DNA of 64,000 nt from Thelonectria olida (GCA_020736575.1 JAGPYM010000035.1:305895-369894), one strand, 5' to 3'. Positions 1-12,022 are shown, counted from the stretch's first letter. The notes: a model not told the origin generated them from the letters alone. Numbers and translations: made by a program.

Positions 1-331
1 TACTCCGTGGTTAAGTCGAAAAAGTGTTCGCAAATCAGTTGAGAGGAACGGCATCCCAGCACCCTTGTCTTTATGCGTCTTGCCCTCTGCACAAGGCTGA
101 GCAATCATAGGACGGGAATGGCCTCGGTTTCAGACCCACCTGAAACCCAGCGCCATACTGAAATCCTTTCTGTGTCAGCAAACCTCCGGCACTTGACAGC
201 CATGCGTACTCGGCCATTATCGAGTCATGTGATTTTGCTCTTTGATCGTGTCGCGATTCATCATTGCTCTGCCATAATATTATACAAACTAGCTTATTCA
301 TTTTTCGTTTTGTCCTTTTGCCGCGCTTGCC
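1..331. other. Edge segment without a recognisable gene
   Basis: The stretch lies 3' of the minus-strand dehydrogenase and probably contains its 3' UTR. No reading frame here resembles a known protein and I see no RNA gene. A neighbouring gene could lie beyond the window edge. Confidence 0.5.
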
Positions 332-1431
332 TTACAGCTTGCTCTGCTTGATCAAGTGCACATTGACACCAGAAATGGCCTTGCCCGTCTTCTCAAACGA
401 GATGATGTTCTCCATGCCCAGCTTCTCAAACCCGATATGCGAGTCCAATGACGCACCAGCGTTGTGTGATAATAGCTCAACATTCTTCATCTTGACGAGC
501 TCGGGGCTGATGTGAGGCTCGTTCTGGAAGACATCGAGACCAGCCGCGGACAAGTGACCGCTCTTGAGCGCCTCCACTAAGTCGGCCTCGTCGATGAGCT
601 TGCCACGAGCAATGTTCACGAGGCGCGCGCCCTTCTTCATCTTGGCCAGGCCCGCCTTGCTAAGGAGCGTCTCTCCGGCGAATGGAGTAGCGACCAAGAC
701 GCAGTCGGCCTCGGCCAGGAGCGTGTCGGCGCTCTTGTGGAAAGTAGCCTCGAGCGATTGCTCGACGCTCTTGGGGGCCTGGACGACGTCGTTGTACAAG
801 ATCTTCATGTCGAGAGCCTTGTAAGCCTTCTCTGCAATGCGGCGGCCAATACGGCCGAAGCCGATGATTCCCAGACTGAAGCCGGCGTTTGGGTTCCTGG
901 AGACGGGAGCGAGGTTGCGGTTGGCGTCAACGAACTGCTCCGTGTCGCCTGATCGGGCGGCGACGGCAGACCAGGAGAGCAGACGGAAAGTAGAGATGAT
1001 GAGCCAAATGGCGGCGTCGGCAACAGATTCGGTGCAAGCAGCAGCGGCGTTGCAGTACACGATTCCTATCGTCTCCAAGTCAATCATCAATTCTTTTCGG
1101 GGAGAAGGCCATGGCGGTGTTTACCTCGCTTGGCCAATGTCTCAGTGTCAACCCAGTCAAAACCAGCACCCGCGCTGGCGTAGACCTTGCAAGAGTCGGG
1201 CAGAAGCGAAATCAACTCCTCGTCCCAGTTGCCCATCTCACCGCCAGTGTTCCAGAAGGGACGGTAGATGGCGAAGAAGTCGCCAAAGGCCTTGGTCTTG
1301 AGGGCCTGGATGAACTCTGCGCGAGGCATGCTGTATGACCGCTTAATCTCGAATTTGTCCTTGAACTCATTGTACAGGTCGTGGTTCCATTTGATGTCGT
1401 CGCCGAGCTGAAGAACGATAGGCTTGCCCAT
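332..1431 (-). CDS. NAD(P)-dependent D-2-hydroxyacid dehydrogenase
   Basis: The protein has 346 residues in two exons (1431-1125 and 1065-332), with a 59-nt intron starting GTAAAC and ending ATAG. The family reduces 2-oxoacids such as glyoxylate or hydroxypyruvate to D-2-hydroxyacids, normally in the cytosol. The Rossmann fingerprint GFGRIGRRIAEK is present. The catalytic triad also reads clearly: Arg in NIARGKLID, Glu in FQNEP and His in LLSHNAGA. Length is normal for the family. The start is the ATG at 1431, which opens a normal N-terminal substrate-binding lobe. The exact substrate cannot be told. Fungal NRPSs sometimes use 2-hydroxyacids, so a link to the synthetase is possible but rests only on distance (21 kb) and is weak. 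Confidence 0.9.
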
Positions 1432-2252
1432 TGTGAATGATTTTTAGAATAGATAATCAAGGGTGAGTTATTGGCCAAGGGGAATCTGAAAGAGAATACG
1501 ATATATCCAAAGATGTTGGGTCCCCTGAGATGGAATAAATACTGAGCTTTCCACTGCACGACAGCTCTCCCAGCCCCGGAATAAGGTCCCCCAGCGTCTT
1601 GAACGGTCTGTCTGCCGAACCCCGCCACTCCAAACAAGAAACCCGAAGCCTGGAAATAGCACTTTTGTCCGAAACATGATTGCTATTGGCTTCAGATGGC
1701 CCAAGGATCCACCCCCAGAAGCCCCCGTCAGAGTGGGGGTTCGGGCTTCTGTCCGAGGAAAGACGGAGAGAGTCGAATCAGCGTTGAGAGTTCCGGGCGA
1801 ATGGGCCTCGAGGTGTAACAAGGTGAATAGATTTGGGGTACTGTTGAGGATTGGGAGTGATGGTCTCGATGCTGATCTGTTGGGAGGTAAGGCTTCACAG
1901 GAATACTCGAAACGAAGCCGTGAAGTAGTGCGCCGTTCCCTGTTCGCAATTATCCGGGCTGCTGGCCGACTTGAACCCCCAATGGGGTTGCATGCAATGG
2001 TGCTATGGACCTAATGAAGCGATGCTAATCGGGACCTCAAGCTCAGATGACACTCATCTTCTGCTCTCCTAGCATTCGAAGGAACTTTGACAAGTCTATT
2101 GGCACACATCAGCGAACCCCCTGCTTTTAAAGCCACATGTCCCGACCTTGGTATCCCAATTGCGAACCCAAGAGCACCAACGGCTTGAATCACATACAAA
2201 GTACTCAATTCCTATTATCGGGTCATCCAAGGCATGATACAAGCAAAATGAC
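1432..2252. other. Intergenic: dehydrogenase promoter and MFS gene 3' flank
   Basis: This 0.8 kb separates two minus-strand genes, so it should hold the promoter of the dehydrogenase and the terminator side of the MFS gene. Short open frames exist on both strands, but none has a recognisable domain or a convincing intron structure. Confidence 0.5.
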
Positions 2253-3832
2253 TTAGTCCCTCTTCTTGAGACGGGGAAAGCTAAGCCAGACCAGCAAGAC
2301 CACGCCGATCAAAGCCAGGATTATAGGTTGAAGCACCGCGACGCCTTTCTTCGAGGCAATTGCACCAATGGCAAAGGGAAACACAGTACCTCCCGTACCG
2401 CCAATGGCCATACCAAAGCCGATGGCGCTGACATGGATGTGCTTCGGTAGCAACTTGGTCGTCATCATGACGGCGCCGGGGAACATGGGGCCCAGGAAGA
2501 AGCCGAGGAAGGCGACGGCAACGGTAGAAACGATGAACTGCGGGACGAGCCAAAAGAGAAGCTGAAGACCGACGCTGCAGACGAGATAGATGCTGATGCA
2601 TAGTCGCTCCCCGTAGCGTTCAGTGACAAACCCCAGCGCCGCGCGACCTAGGGCCTGGCCCGCCCAAAAGCCGGAGACGGAGGCTCCAGACGCATAAGCA
2701 GAGGCGTGTCGGACTTTGAGCATGAAGGTGACAACCCATCCACCCAAACCAACTGTTCATAATGTTAAGCTGAGTTCCAGTATGAAAGGAACTGCACTGG
2801 TACCTTCGACGCCCATGTAGGCAAAGAAAAAGAGCGAAGCAAGCCAAGTCACCTTTGACTTGAGGGCTTCTCTAGTCCCTGCCCCTGAAGACTCATGAGC
2901 GTGTTCAGCTCGGTAGGCTTGGCCGTTCTTGTGCCAGAAGGCAATCGTCAAGCCGATGAGTTCAATCGCCGAGGCGCCCACCTAAAGTCCTTAGCACACA
3001 ATGAGAAAAGGCGAAAGACGTTCATACCATGACATAGTAAAACGTATACCAAGGCAGATCAGCCTTGACGACCATCGATGTCGCAATGAGAGGAGCGCAC
3101 AAGGCGCCGACCGAGTAGCACGAATGCAAGAAGCCTTGAATCTGGTTCGCCTTGTCCATGCTCCCAATCCACGCACAGAAGCAAGCATCCGTCAGGCCGT
3201 TGCCAAAGCCACTCAGCATATTGCAGACGACGAGCACCGGGTACGGAGGGTGAGCGGCCAAAATGGCATACGTAGTGATGTGGCACAGCGGCGCCATGAT
3301 GGCAACCCCACGCTGGCCAAACTTCTGATGGATGCGGGCATTTGTGAAGGCGGCGACGGAGTATCCGGCAAATGGAGTAAGGAAGATGAGTGATACGACT
3401 GTGTACGTGATTCCGTAGTATTTTTCGAGCTGTAAGGGGGTTAGAGAGGGCGTCTCACGAACGAAAGGGTGTGGGCAGGTTTACATAAGGGAGAAGGGCC
3501 TGATGAGGGGTTCATATTAGCATTTGGAACCTATTGAAATGGATTGAGAACCATCGTACACCAGTAGCAGCATCGTTCATGCCCGCAATAATGAACGAAA
3601 CGAAAGAGAATGCCAGTCTCGGAACATTTGCTCTTGGCTTGTTCCATCTCTCCAGTTCGAGCTGCGCATTTGGAGGGGGCTCATCCGACTCGGTGACGCC
3701 ACTTTCCACGGCGGGCTCAATGGCAGCTGGGGCGTCATCTTTCGATTCGTGTCTTGGTCGAAGTGAGGCGAGAGGAATTGATTCTACGGTAGAGACATGG
3801 CTCTCGGCCTGAATTGTCGTTGTTGTCGACAT
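2253..3832 (-). CDS. Major facilitator superfamily transporter (fucose-permease/BSC6-like)
   Basis: I model five exons: 3832-3560, 3499-3485, 3429-3028, 2981-2804 and 2752-2253, giving 455 residues with an unbroken frame. Exon 2 is only 15 nt (Ala-Leu-Leu-Pro-Tyr); it restores the first transmembrane loop and has good flanks (CAG before, GTAAAC after, and a branch-like CTAAT upstream). The first 75 or so residues are hydrophilic and Ser/Glu/Pro-rich. About 11-12 hydrophobic helices follow, with an intracellular loop rich in charged residues in the middle, as usual for MFS. The pattern (NDAATG near helix 1, GFGNGLTDA in the N-half, GxAIGGTGG in the C-half) fits the fungal group annotated as bypass-of-stop-codon-6 or fucose-permease-like. 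The substrate is unknown. The membrane location is inferred. Confidence 0.87.
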
Positions 3833-6485
3833 CTTGGTGGACGTGATATTAGATGCGAATCGTGATGATTGATAATGGAGGATACGTTTCTAGTCAGCAT
3901 AGCCATCACTTCCCCGCGTGCTCTTATGACGCACTTGGCACTTGGCGCGCTAATCCCTTTTGCATTGAACTGTCAACGTAAATGTCCGCCCTACCCTAGG
4001 TAGTTCATGAGACAGGCAGGCTAAAATCTCTCGTCTATATCGAATCCATCGCTGATTCGTTTACCAGCAAGGAAGGTCCCTACCTATTGGTGCCGATTTA
4101 GGTTGCGAAAGTAAGGCACTTAAAATCTATCTGAGAGTATGCCACGAGGCGGTGTTACATCTAGATTACCCTATAGCAACTTTACCTTCGTGGGTGGATT
4201 TGAAGAGTTCCAGTAGCTTCCTCTATATCCACCTTCTGCCATACCTCGTTCAATAAGGAGAAGGAGGGAGACAAATGCCAACCTGGCCTGAACAGATTCG
4301 CCCGTCGTAGGAACTTGAAACTGATTGCCAATCTTGATTCAGCCTCCGAATACTGTTCATTGCACCTACATGCGTGCTTCCCTACACCCCCTGTACTGTA
4401 AGCTGTCTACTGAAGCTCACACATATGTCATCTACATCGGCCTCCTGGATCTATATACAACGTGCAGAGGTGTGCATTTCCGGCTTCAAACCAACAATCA
4501 AAGAAGAGCCTCCTGGGGCGTGTTATCTTCTGTCTTGTTCCTTCATTGCGTCACCTTCAGCCATCCGTTTCTCTCAAGCAAACGACGTGTTTCTCTTGTT
4601 GGTGATGTTATGTTATGTGCATTGGAAATTCCATCTCGGCTGGTTTCTCTCCTTGCTGTCTGTGGCTGTTGACGTCGCTTGTGTTGTCAATTTCAATCAG
4701 TCCAGCCGAGTGCGAGCCCTTGCTCTCATCTACAGTTGGTGAGATTCGTTTCTATTATCAATGGGCCTGTTGGACCAGCATCTACGCTTACATCTCTTCT
4801 CTTGGCGCAAAGAAAATGGGATTTTTATCAGTAAGGTATTGTGGTTAGAGGCCGACCTGACTAGGGAGGGATACGCTTTCTAGTGAGTAGAACTTTTAAG
4901 ATTTCCTATGACAGCTGTAAAACAACTTGGTATATGAACGTTGCTATTATCGTTACGCTTTGCTTTTTCATCTTGTTCCTCCTTGTCCCCGGGATATTCT
5001 GGGAGAGAACCCCATTTGGGCACTTCGGAAGCCGTCTCACAAGTCAAAACCTTTTACGAGTGTTGTCCTGTCAACCAACACGAGATCTCACCATTGGCCG
5101 GCGACGGAACGCAACAGCCTGCACCGCTTGTTTCGACCTCAATGGAACCAGAATAGCAAACAAAAGAGTTGCTTTGCAAGAGCCTATAGTTTAAGGGCGA
5201 TGCAGAAAGCTTGATGCAGACACGTTCATGAGCGCAAAGGTCCTCATCACCCAAGACCCTCGTCAGCAACTCGTTCGCTCCCGTCCTTTACTCAAAACTC
5301 GAAGCCCTACCCTGGGAGCCAAAGCTATCCACCTCTTCCATCTGGGTGGAAGGCAGCCGGCTTGTCTGAGCAATGGACAGCGGTTCCAGCTCCTTGACAC
5401 AAGCCGAGAATCTGATTGCCGAACATGAAACACTACGGATTACGCTGGACGGCCCCATCGAGCGACATCGGAAATACCGGCAATGCAGGGCCGAGCCAGA
5501 ACCCCCCACGTGCTGTAGCGTGATCAAGACGGAATCACGCAACACGCGGACCATAACGAGGTTCCGAGGCAACCAACGAACTGTTGGTTGAAGAAGTTGA
5601 AGCTGCTGTGGAGTCCAGCTCCACTGCATTGCTCATTAAATGAGCCTTTTCACTCCGTGTTCGCGGGTAGAGCGCAAAAGGTCCATCATGTGAACCGATC
5701 CATTCTTCCGTTGGTTCGGTGCAAATTTTTACCTTTTCAATAAACGTGGGGACTGGACAGACCTGTGCGCGTATCGTATCGTCGTTGACTTGACGAGGTA
5801 GTCAACCGGTAGTGAACTTGCTAGATGGTCTTGTCCATTCAGCCCTGCCAACCTAGTCAGCCAAGCCAACTCGGTAGCTATCTACGGATAGGTAGCAATG
5901 GCATTCCCGTCAGAGTCCCTTCGGTAGTAGTGTAGGCTGGGCGGCCGTCTTGGTCGGCCAAACCGGGAACGCCCAGAGATGATCGGGATACCTCCACATA
6001 AACCGTCCAGTGAGGCGTTGCTCAGAGTTCATCCCACTCCCGAACCACTTTGCCCTCGTTTAACGCGCTGGCCATTGCGTAATGGCGAATGAGATGTCAG
6101 GGGCTTCGGGCCGGTTGCTTCTTTCTGCCTACTCTGTGCTTGTCATATCCTCCACTCCGTGTCCAGTCTGGATCATAATTATCAATCGAATCGGATCAGA
6201 TCAGATTAGATTGAGTAATTTTGCCCCTTCACGCGCACAGCCAAGCCCTCAGCGTCCCAAAGTTGCCTTGCCGTTCCCCATCCCACCCACTCGATCCCAC
6301 CGACAGCTTCGTAAGTGACAACTCTTACCTGCTTGGCCGATCGACTGCGTCGAGCTGGCGTCGTATTGTGGTTCGTGCCGGTGGCCGCGTTATTTCCAGA
6401 GCCTTTCGGTTCAGCGAAGATGCCAAATTGAGGCCGACCGTCCGATCATATGCCTTTTCCCAGTTTTCTCCCACGCCCTCTAATC
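3833..6485. other. Long gene-free intergenic region
   Basis: This stretch separates the divergent MFS genes. Several frames of 70-120 codons exist (for example 4325-4742 +, 4883-5194 +, 5288-5629 -), but they overlap each other, lack recognisable domains and have no plausible splice partners, so I call none a gene. Near 6195-6208 are two overlapping imperfect GATA-type motifs, ATCAGATCA and ATCAGATTA. A short lineage-specific gene cannot be excluded. Confidence 0.5.
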
Positions 6486-6494
6486 TTATCTGAT
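6486..6494 (-). promoter_or_regulatory. Putative iron-repressor GATA site (SreA/Urbs1 type)
   Basis: The reverse strand reads ATCAGATAA, an exact match to the ATCWGATAA consensus of fungal iron-responsive GATA repressors (SreA, Urbs1, SRE families). It lies 187 bp upstream of the ATG of the siderophore-type transporter. In this family the repressor shuts off siderophore uptake genes when iron is sufficient. A 9-mer can occur by chance; the position and the two near-matches around 6195-6208 raise its credibility. Confidence 0.6.
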
Positions 6495-6680
6495 GCGTTT
6501 TTTTCGGACCCAGCAAGAGCTGATCCTGGAACCCGGCAAAGCACAGAGCACACCAGGAGCCCAAAGTCTTTCATATTAATCCCACCTTCCTCTCCCCCTC
6601 CACCTCTTCGACAACCCCATCCCTTCTGCTGGTCTTTTGTCTTTTGTTAACGAAGAGTTCACCAACAGCAGCACTCGACA

Positions 6681-8610
6681 ATGGGACTCTTGAACAGGCT
6701 CCGACCTGGCCTGAGCCGCACCGGCAATACGACCAGCCACTCATCCGATGGAGAGGAACCTGTCGCCATCAGCACGCTGGCAAACAGCGACAAAGACCCT
6801 GCCAGCAAGTCGCCAGAGGACGGGCTTCAAGGGGACGCCGTGGACGACACCGTACCGACCCAGGATGCGCAAGGAGGTGTCCAGGATATTGAGGCCGTCA
6901 CGCTGACCTGGTCCAAGCAGTCGCTGATTGGTGTCTTCATCGCCATCTGGTGTGTCTACTTGCTCAATGCCTTCCAGACTTCCACCATCGGTGGCTTTCT
7001 GCCATATGTCACCAGTGACTTTGGGGCACACTCGCTTCTCACCGTCATTGATGTCGTCGCGAGCTCGATGACGGCTGCTGTCTTCATTCCCTTGGCCAAG
7101 TTTCTAGATCTTTGGGGTCGAGCCGAAGGATTCCTTCTCATGGTCGCCCTCTCCGAGCTGGGTTTAATCATCATGGCCGTCAGCAAGAACCTACCCACCT
7201 ACTGCGCTGCCAACGTAAGCCTTTACATGCCTTTCCAATAAAGAATGCTCAGAAATACTGACAGAATGGATCAACAGGTCTTTTATTCGGTTGGTTTCAC
7301 CGGTCTCATCTACAGTATCGACGTTGTCACAGCCGATGTCACGAATCTACAGAATCGAGCCCTCGCCTACGCCTTCACATCGTCTCCTTACATGATCTCG
7401 GCTTTCGCTGGATCGTACGCCGCCGAAAAGATGCTCACCGACATTGGCTGGTCTTGGGGTTTCGCCACATTTGCCTTCATTATGCCTCTCATCTGTGCTC
7501 CGTTGTATATCTTGCTCAAGTACAATCTGCACAAGGCCAAGAAGCAAGGTCTGTTGAAGAGAGAGCCTAGCGGTCGAACCTTGCAACAAAACATCTGGCA
7601 TTACCTCCTGGAGTTTGATGGTTAGTTTATTGGTTCCCCTGATGCCCGTTTGAGTGACTAACCTGGTTTCCATCGCAGTCCTCGGAGTTTTCCTGTTTGC
7701 CGCTGGGTTGATCATCTTCCTCCTCCCGTTTAATATTGCTAGCTCTGCCCCCAACCAGTGGGCAACCGGGTACATTATTGCTATGATTGTGGTTGGATTT
7801 CTGCTACTGGTTGCCTTCGCTTTGAACGAGCTCTACTTTGCCCCAGTGCCGTTTTTGAAGTTTCACTTCTTGACCGACCGGACCCTCGTCGGCGCCTGTC
7901 TTTTGGATTTGACCTATCAGATTTCTTACTATTGCTGGAACCAGTACTTCACGTCTTTCCTTCAGGTTGTCAACTACTTATCTGTTGCCGAGGCCGGATA
8001 CGTTAACAACACGTTCAGTGTTGTCTCTGGATTTCTCCTATTCTTAGTTGGATGGGGTATTCGCAAGACCGGATACTTCAAGTGGCTTCTGTGGGTTGGC
8101 TTGCCCCTATACATTTTCGCCCAGGGCTTGATGATCTACTTCCGAAACCCCACTGGGTATGTCGGCTACATTGTCATGACGCAGATTTTCATCTCTGTTG
8201 GCGGCAGCGTTTTCATCATCTGCATGCAGCTTGCTGTTCTCGCAGCCGTTGATCACCAACACGTGGCTGCTGCCCTCGCCATGCTGAACGTCACTGGAAC
8301 CACTGGCGGCTCTATCGGCTACACTATTTCCGGAGCCATCTGGACTAATGTCTTCGAAAAGGCCCTATGGAGATACCTTCCAGAGTCAGCCCAGTCGAGT
8401 ATTCCTGACATTTATGCAACTGTTGAAGCCCAGCTTGCCTATCCCAAGGGCAGTGCTGAACGAATCGGTATTCAGAAGGCCTATTCCTACGCCCAAACCC
8501 GAATGCTGGCTGCTGGAACTGCCATTATGTGCTTGTCCTTTCTCTGGGTTGCGCTGATCAGGAACCTCAAGGTCTCCGAAATGAAGCAGACAAAGGGTAA
8601 CGTCTTTTAA
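6681..8610 (+). CDS. Siderophore-iron transporter, MFS (SIT/MirB-like)
   Basis: Three exons (6681-7214, 7278-7620, 7679-8610) encode 602 residues, the normal size for the fungal siderophore-iron transporter family. About 80 hydrophilic residues at the N-terminus precede some 14 hydrophobic helices. Family-typical stretches include the conserved start of helix 1 (WCVYLLNAFQ) and the ISYYCWNQYFTSFLQVV segment. VTGTTGGSIGYTISGAIWTNV lies in the C-half, with the following extracellular loop and a terminal YSYAQTRMLAAG helix. The family imports ferric siderophores (ferrichromes, triacetylfusarinine, enterobactin) by proton symport at the plasma membrane. A perfect iron-repressor GATA motif 187 bp upstream fits iron-regulated expression. 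The transported siderophore cannot be told. A link to the NRPS is possible but unproven, because almost all filamentous ascomycetes carry several such genes away from NRPS loci. Confidence 0.9.
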
Positions 8611-9097
8611 AATTTACAGTTGGGTCGGGGTGATAAGTGGGATCACAATTCTTTAATTATTAGACACAATAATGTTCAAGTTCATCATCACACTATTAAT
8701 TCAAATCACTGTCAAGCATCGCGGGTTAGGTCCATTTACGGACACGCAGGATGAACTCAGAATTCAAGTGGAAGGGCACAAAGACAACTTATTGCAGCCG
8801 TGGAGAACCATGTCAGTCTTGGCATCCCGTTGTCTATTGCCTCTTTGGACCTAAGTTGTGTCTGGGTATTGGTGTGTTACCCGACGAATTCACGGCATCG
8901 AGCGAGTAGTCTCTTACAATTACCACAAATTTCCAGGTTGCAAATAATTACACTTTTATTACATGGGTAGTCTCGCAGGCCAGCTGAGATATATACGCCT
9001 TGCCTCTGTATGCAGGTACATATCATAATTCTTTTGCAACGATTATCCTTCTCCGTATCTATCTGCACACCCCCTCTTTTAGCATTGTGCCTTTCTA
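8611..9097. other. Intergenic between convergent genes
   Basis: The segment lies between the plus-strand transporter and the minus-strand secreted-protein gene, which converge here. It is AT-leaning, as expected for two 3' UTRs. No gene is seen. Confidence 0.5.
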
Positions 9098-9652
9098 CTA
9101 CTCGGTAGTGGCATCAAAGGATAGGAAGGTAGACTCCTGACCCGCAGCATCCTCGTCCTGAGAGATGTTGTTTTGTAGTTTCGTATTCTCTTCGTCGAGC
9201 TTGTCAGCGACATCCTCGCCCTGAGCCTGCTGGGCTTGGAGCTTCAAGATTGTAGCCGTCAGCTTCAGCACCTTGTTCTTGATCTTGCCGCGCTATTAAA
9301 ACCGTTAGCCTTGCTCTATCTCACAATCAGCATGTCCTTGGAGTTATCTTACCTGAAGAGCATCTGCCTCTTCGCCGGTGGCAGCCTCAATAGCAGGGTT
9401 AAAGGCATCAGTCTCGGCATCGTTCGCGATAGAGTTGACGCTGTCTAGGAAATCCAGGTCGGCTTCTTCGACAGTTGTCAAGTCTGCGGGCAGGCCGGCC
9501 AGCTTTTGCAGAGCCTCCTCCTTTGCGTTGCCCGCAGTGCCACCGCTGATGGACAGGTCGTTGTAGGTAGACGTGCTGAAAACGGCACGCTTGCTGAACG
9601 GGGCCGCCAGGGCAGTGACGGAAAGGCCGAGCAAGATCAAGGAAGACTTCAT
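9098..9652 (-). CDS. Small secreted protein of unknown function
   Basis: Two exons (9652-9353 and 9292-9098) encode 164 residues. The N-terminus MKSSLILLGLSVTALAAP is a clear secretion signal with likely cleavage after Ala-Leu-Ala. A Lys-Arg pair at residues 21-22 looks like a Kex2 processing site. The mature part is acidic and contains few aromatic residues. Exon 2 is a helical, Gln/Glu/Lys-rich stretch (KLQAQQAQGEDVADKL) that may form a coiled coil. There are no cysteines, which argues against a classical disulfide-stabilised effector. I do not recognise the family; similar uncharacterised secreted proteins are common in Hypocreales and relatives. The gene is divergent from the aminotransferase gene. 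Its role in cell wall or host interaction is unknown. Confidence 0.75.
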
Positions 9653-10561
9653 TTTGGTATTGAGTATGGAGATGCCCTGGTCGTAGAGAGTCTCTGTTGT
9701 TTGATATTTGAGGGAGGGAGTTGAGGTAAATCAGAAGGGATGTTTCAAGAGAGAGTAAGTTGCATAGCCCAGCTACGTAAAGAAGTGAAAGTTGCCAAAG
9801 AAAGATGTGGTTGTTGAGGTGTGAGTGGATGTCTAGGAGACCAAAACGCATTTTTAATCGAGCATTCCACGCCCTTTAATACTTTGGCGATGATGGTCCT
9901 TGATCTGTCAGAGCCGTCAAACGCTGTCATCCGGATTCCTATCGTTAGAGAAGCTACTCAGACAATTGTGAGGATATTGGCAACCTGACACCAGTTTCAT
10001 CGGCCGGGGCTTTTGCTCAATCGGCCGGCCTGTCAAATGCTAACGCCGGGGCTACCAACGCAGAGTTGTCTCGTCAAACCGCTACAACATCACCCCAAAC
10101 AAGGGGGTGACCATGTTCGTCTCATCTTGGGGCATCCCCATTCGCTACTGCGATAGAAGTGTGGTCTCGGAAACCTTTGACTCCGGATGGTACCGAATAT
10201 TTCTTACTATTAATATTTTAGCGAGGAGTAGTCGGTCTCGCGTATTTCGAAGGGTGGTAATTGCTAGAATTGTTCGATATGTGGTTGAAACTGGGGGCGC
10301 TCATCTTCTTCGTTGCGATTACCCCGTGTCCCCATTTGTACAATTCCTGCTCGCTTAAACTTCTGACGACTACAAGGAAGCTGCAGGCGATGTGCGAGTC
10401 CAATTGGTGCGAAGATGAGGCCATGGACGATAAAGCCGATAAACCGTCTTCACAAAGCCGAGGCCGAGATGACGCAATGCAAGGGCCTTTCCACCAGGCA
10501 CAACAAATGTCTCAAGGTCGTATCTTCATCATAGCAGTGAGCACTTTGACAAGAACGCATA
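9653..10561. other. Divergent promoter region
   Basis: This 0.9 kb lies between the secreted-protein gene (-) and the aminotransferase gene (+) and should hold both promoters. I saw no longer conserved frame. A palindromic-looking CGGCCGG motif recurs near 10000-10030. Confidence 0.45.
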
Positions 10562-12022
10562 ATGACTCCAAACCAACCCATCAACTTACTGCTGGGTTGG
10601 CCGACGCCGGCGCTTCATCCCGACGGCAGTTTACTTAGCGCCGCTGCCGCTGTCCTCGCCGACAATGAGACAGCCACTCCGGCGCTGAGATATGGGCCGC
10701 AGCTAGGCCTCGAGACCTTACGGAAGGGTGTGGCTGCTTGGCTCACCGGTGTCTATCGCCCAACTGCTGGTGATATCACTTTCGATCGGGTTGGCATCAC
10801 AGGCGGGGCGTCGGTCAACCTAACCAACACGCTGTTGCGGTTCTCGGATCCGGTCTACACGCGACGTGTGTGGATGGTCGAGCCAACCTACTTCATGGCA
10901 TGTCCAATGATTGAGGATGCAGCCTTGAGTGGAAAGTTGCGCGGCGTGCCCGAGGATGAAGAGGGCCTAGACATTGGTTATCTTAGGGATGCAATTCACA
11001 AGGCGGACGCCGAGGCTGGCTCTGGGGATGAGACAATCAAGAATTACCCAAAGCTCTTCAGACACATCATCTACGCCGTCCCAACCTTTTCAAACCCCAG
11101 CGGCAAAACCATGAGCATGCGTCGGAGAGAAGAGTTGGTCAAGCTTGCACGCGAGAGCGATGCCCTGGTCATTACAGACGACGTATATGATGCTTTGCGA
11201 TGGCCGGTCGATGAGACTGCGTCCACTGAAAGCGTCGGTCCTCCACCTCCTCGAATCATCGATATAGATAGAGCCCTCCCTGGCCAGTCTAAGTGGGGTA
11301 ATAGCATGAGCAACGGTTCATTCTCCAAGATTGTCGCGCCTGGAATCCGTGTAGGGTGGCTGGAGGCCACTCCCAAGTTTGCTGAACAGATGGGAAAAGT
11401 GTAAGTCTTTAAGATATTTACTCTCTATGATCCTGAACTGCATGCTTATGTATTTAGTGGCTCATCTAGCTCCGGTGGTTGTGTCGGCCACTTTTCCTCA
11501 TCGTTGATATCTCAAATGATTACAACCGGCGAGTTTACGAGGCACATCCGCGATGCGCTTATTCCAACTTACCGAAAACGATACAACGCCATGCTCCGTG
11601 CCATTCACGATCATCTCGTTCCGCTCGGCGTAACCCTCGGTACGGGTTCTTCCAACCAGGCCAGTGGTTACTCGACAAAGATGGCGGGCGGATATTTCCT
11701 ATATATCACCTTCCCGGACGCAGTACCTCCCGCTGATGAGCTGGCAACGTGGGCGAAAGAGTCGCAATCCCTTACGATTGCGCCAGGGTCTATCTTTACT
11801 GTACGCGGGGACGAACAGAGCCATGAACGTTCTCAGACAACCTTTGGACGCGGCGCCCGGCTGTCATGGGCGTGGAACTCGGAGGATGTCATCGTCGAAG
11901 GGATACAACGGCTTGCGGTGGTGGTGAAAAACGCATTGGAGGGAAAGGTTCAGCAATCTGGAGGTGACGGAGAGACCTTCCTATCTGCATTATCAAGGAT
12001 TGACATCGCGGATGCGGCATAA
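10562..12022 (+). CDS. PLP-dependent aminotransferase, class I/II (fold type I)
   Basis: Two exons (10562-11400, 11458-12022) encode 467 residues. The pyridoxal-phosphate lysine lies in NGSFSKIVAPGIRVGW. Other family marks are NPSGKTMS (the N-P-x-G turn), ITDDVYDAL (Asp and Tyr that contact the cofactor) and the carboxylate-binding Arg in ARLSWAW near the C-terminus. The overall pattern fits the fungal group annotated as valine-pyruvate, 2-aminoadipate or aromatic aminotransferases, which swap amino groups between amino acids and 2-oxoacids. There is no obvious targeting peptide, so a cytosolic place is likely. It could supply an unusual amino acid to the NRPS 10 kb away, but a housekeeping or catabolic role is equally possible. 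Confidence 0.88.

Noticed and set aside
4325..5629. Several overlapping frames of 70-120 codons as a possible gene
   Set aside because: No frame is favoured, no domain or splice structure emerges, and both strands look equally open.
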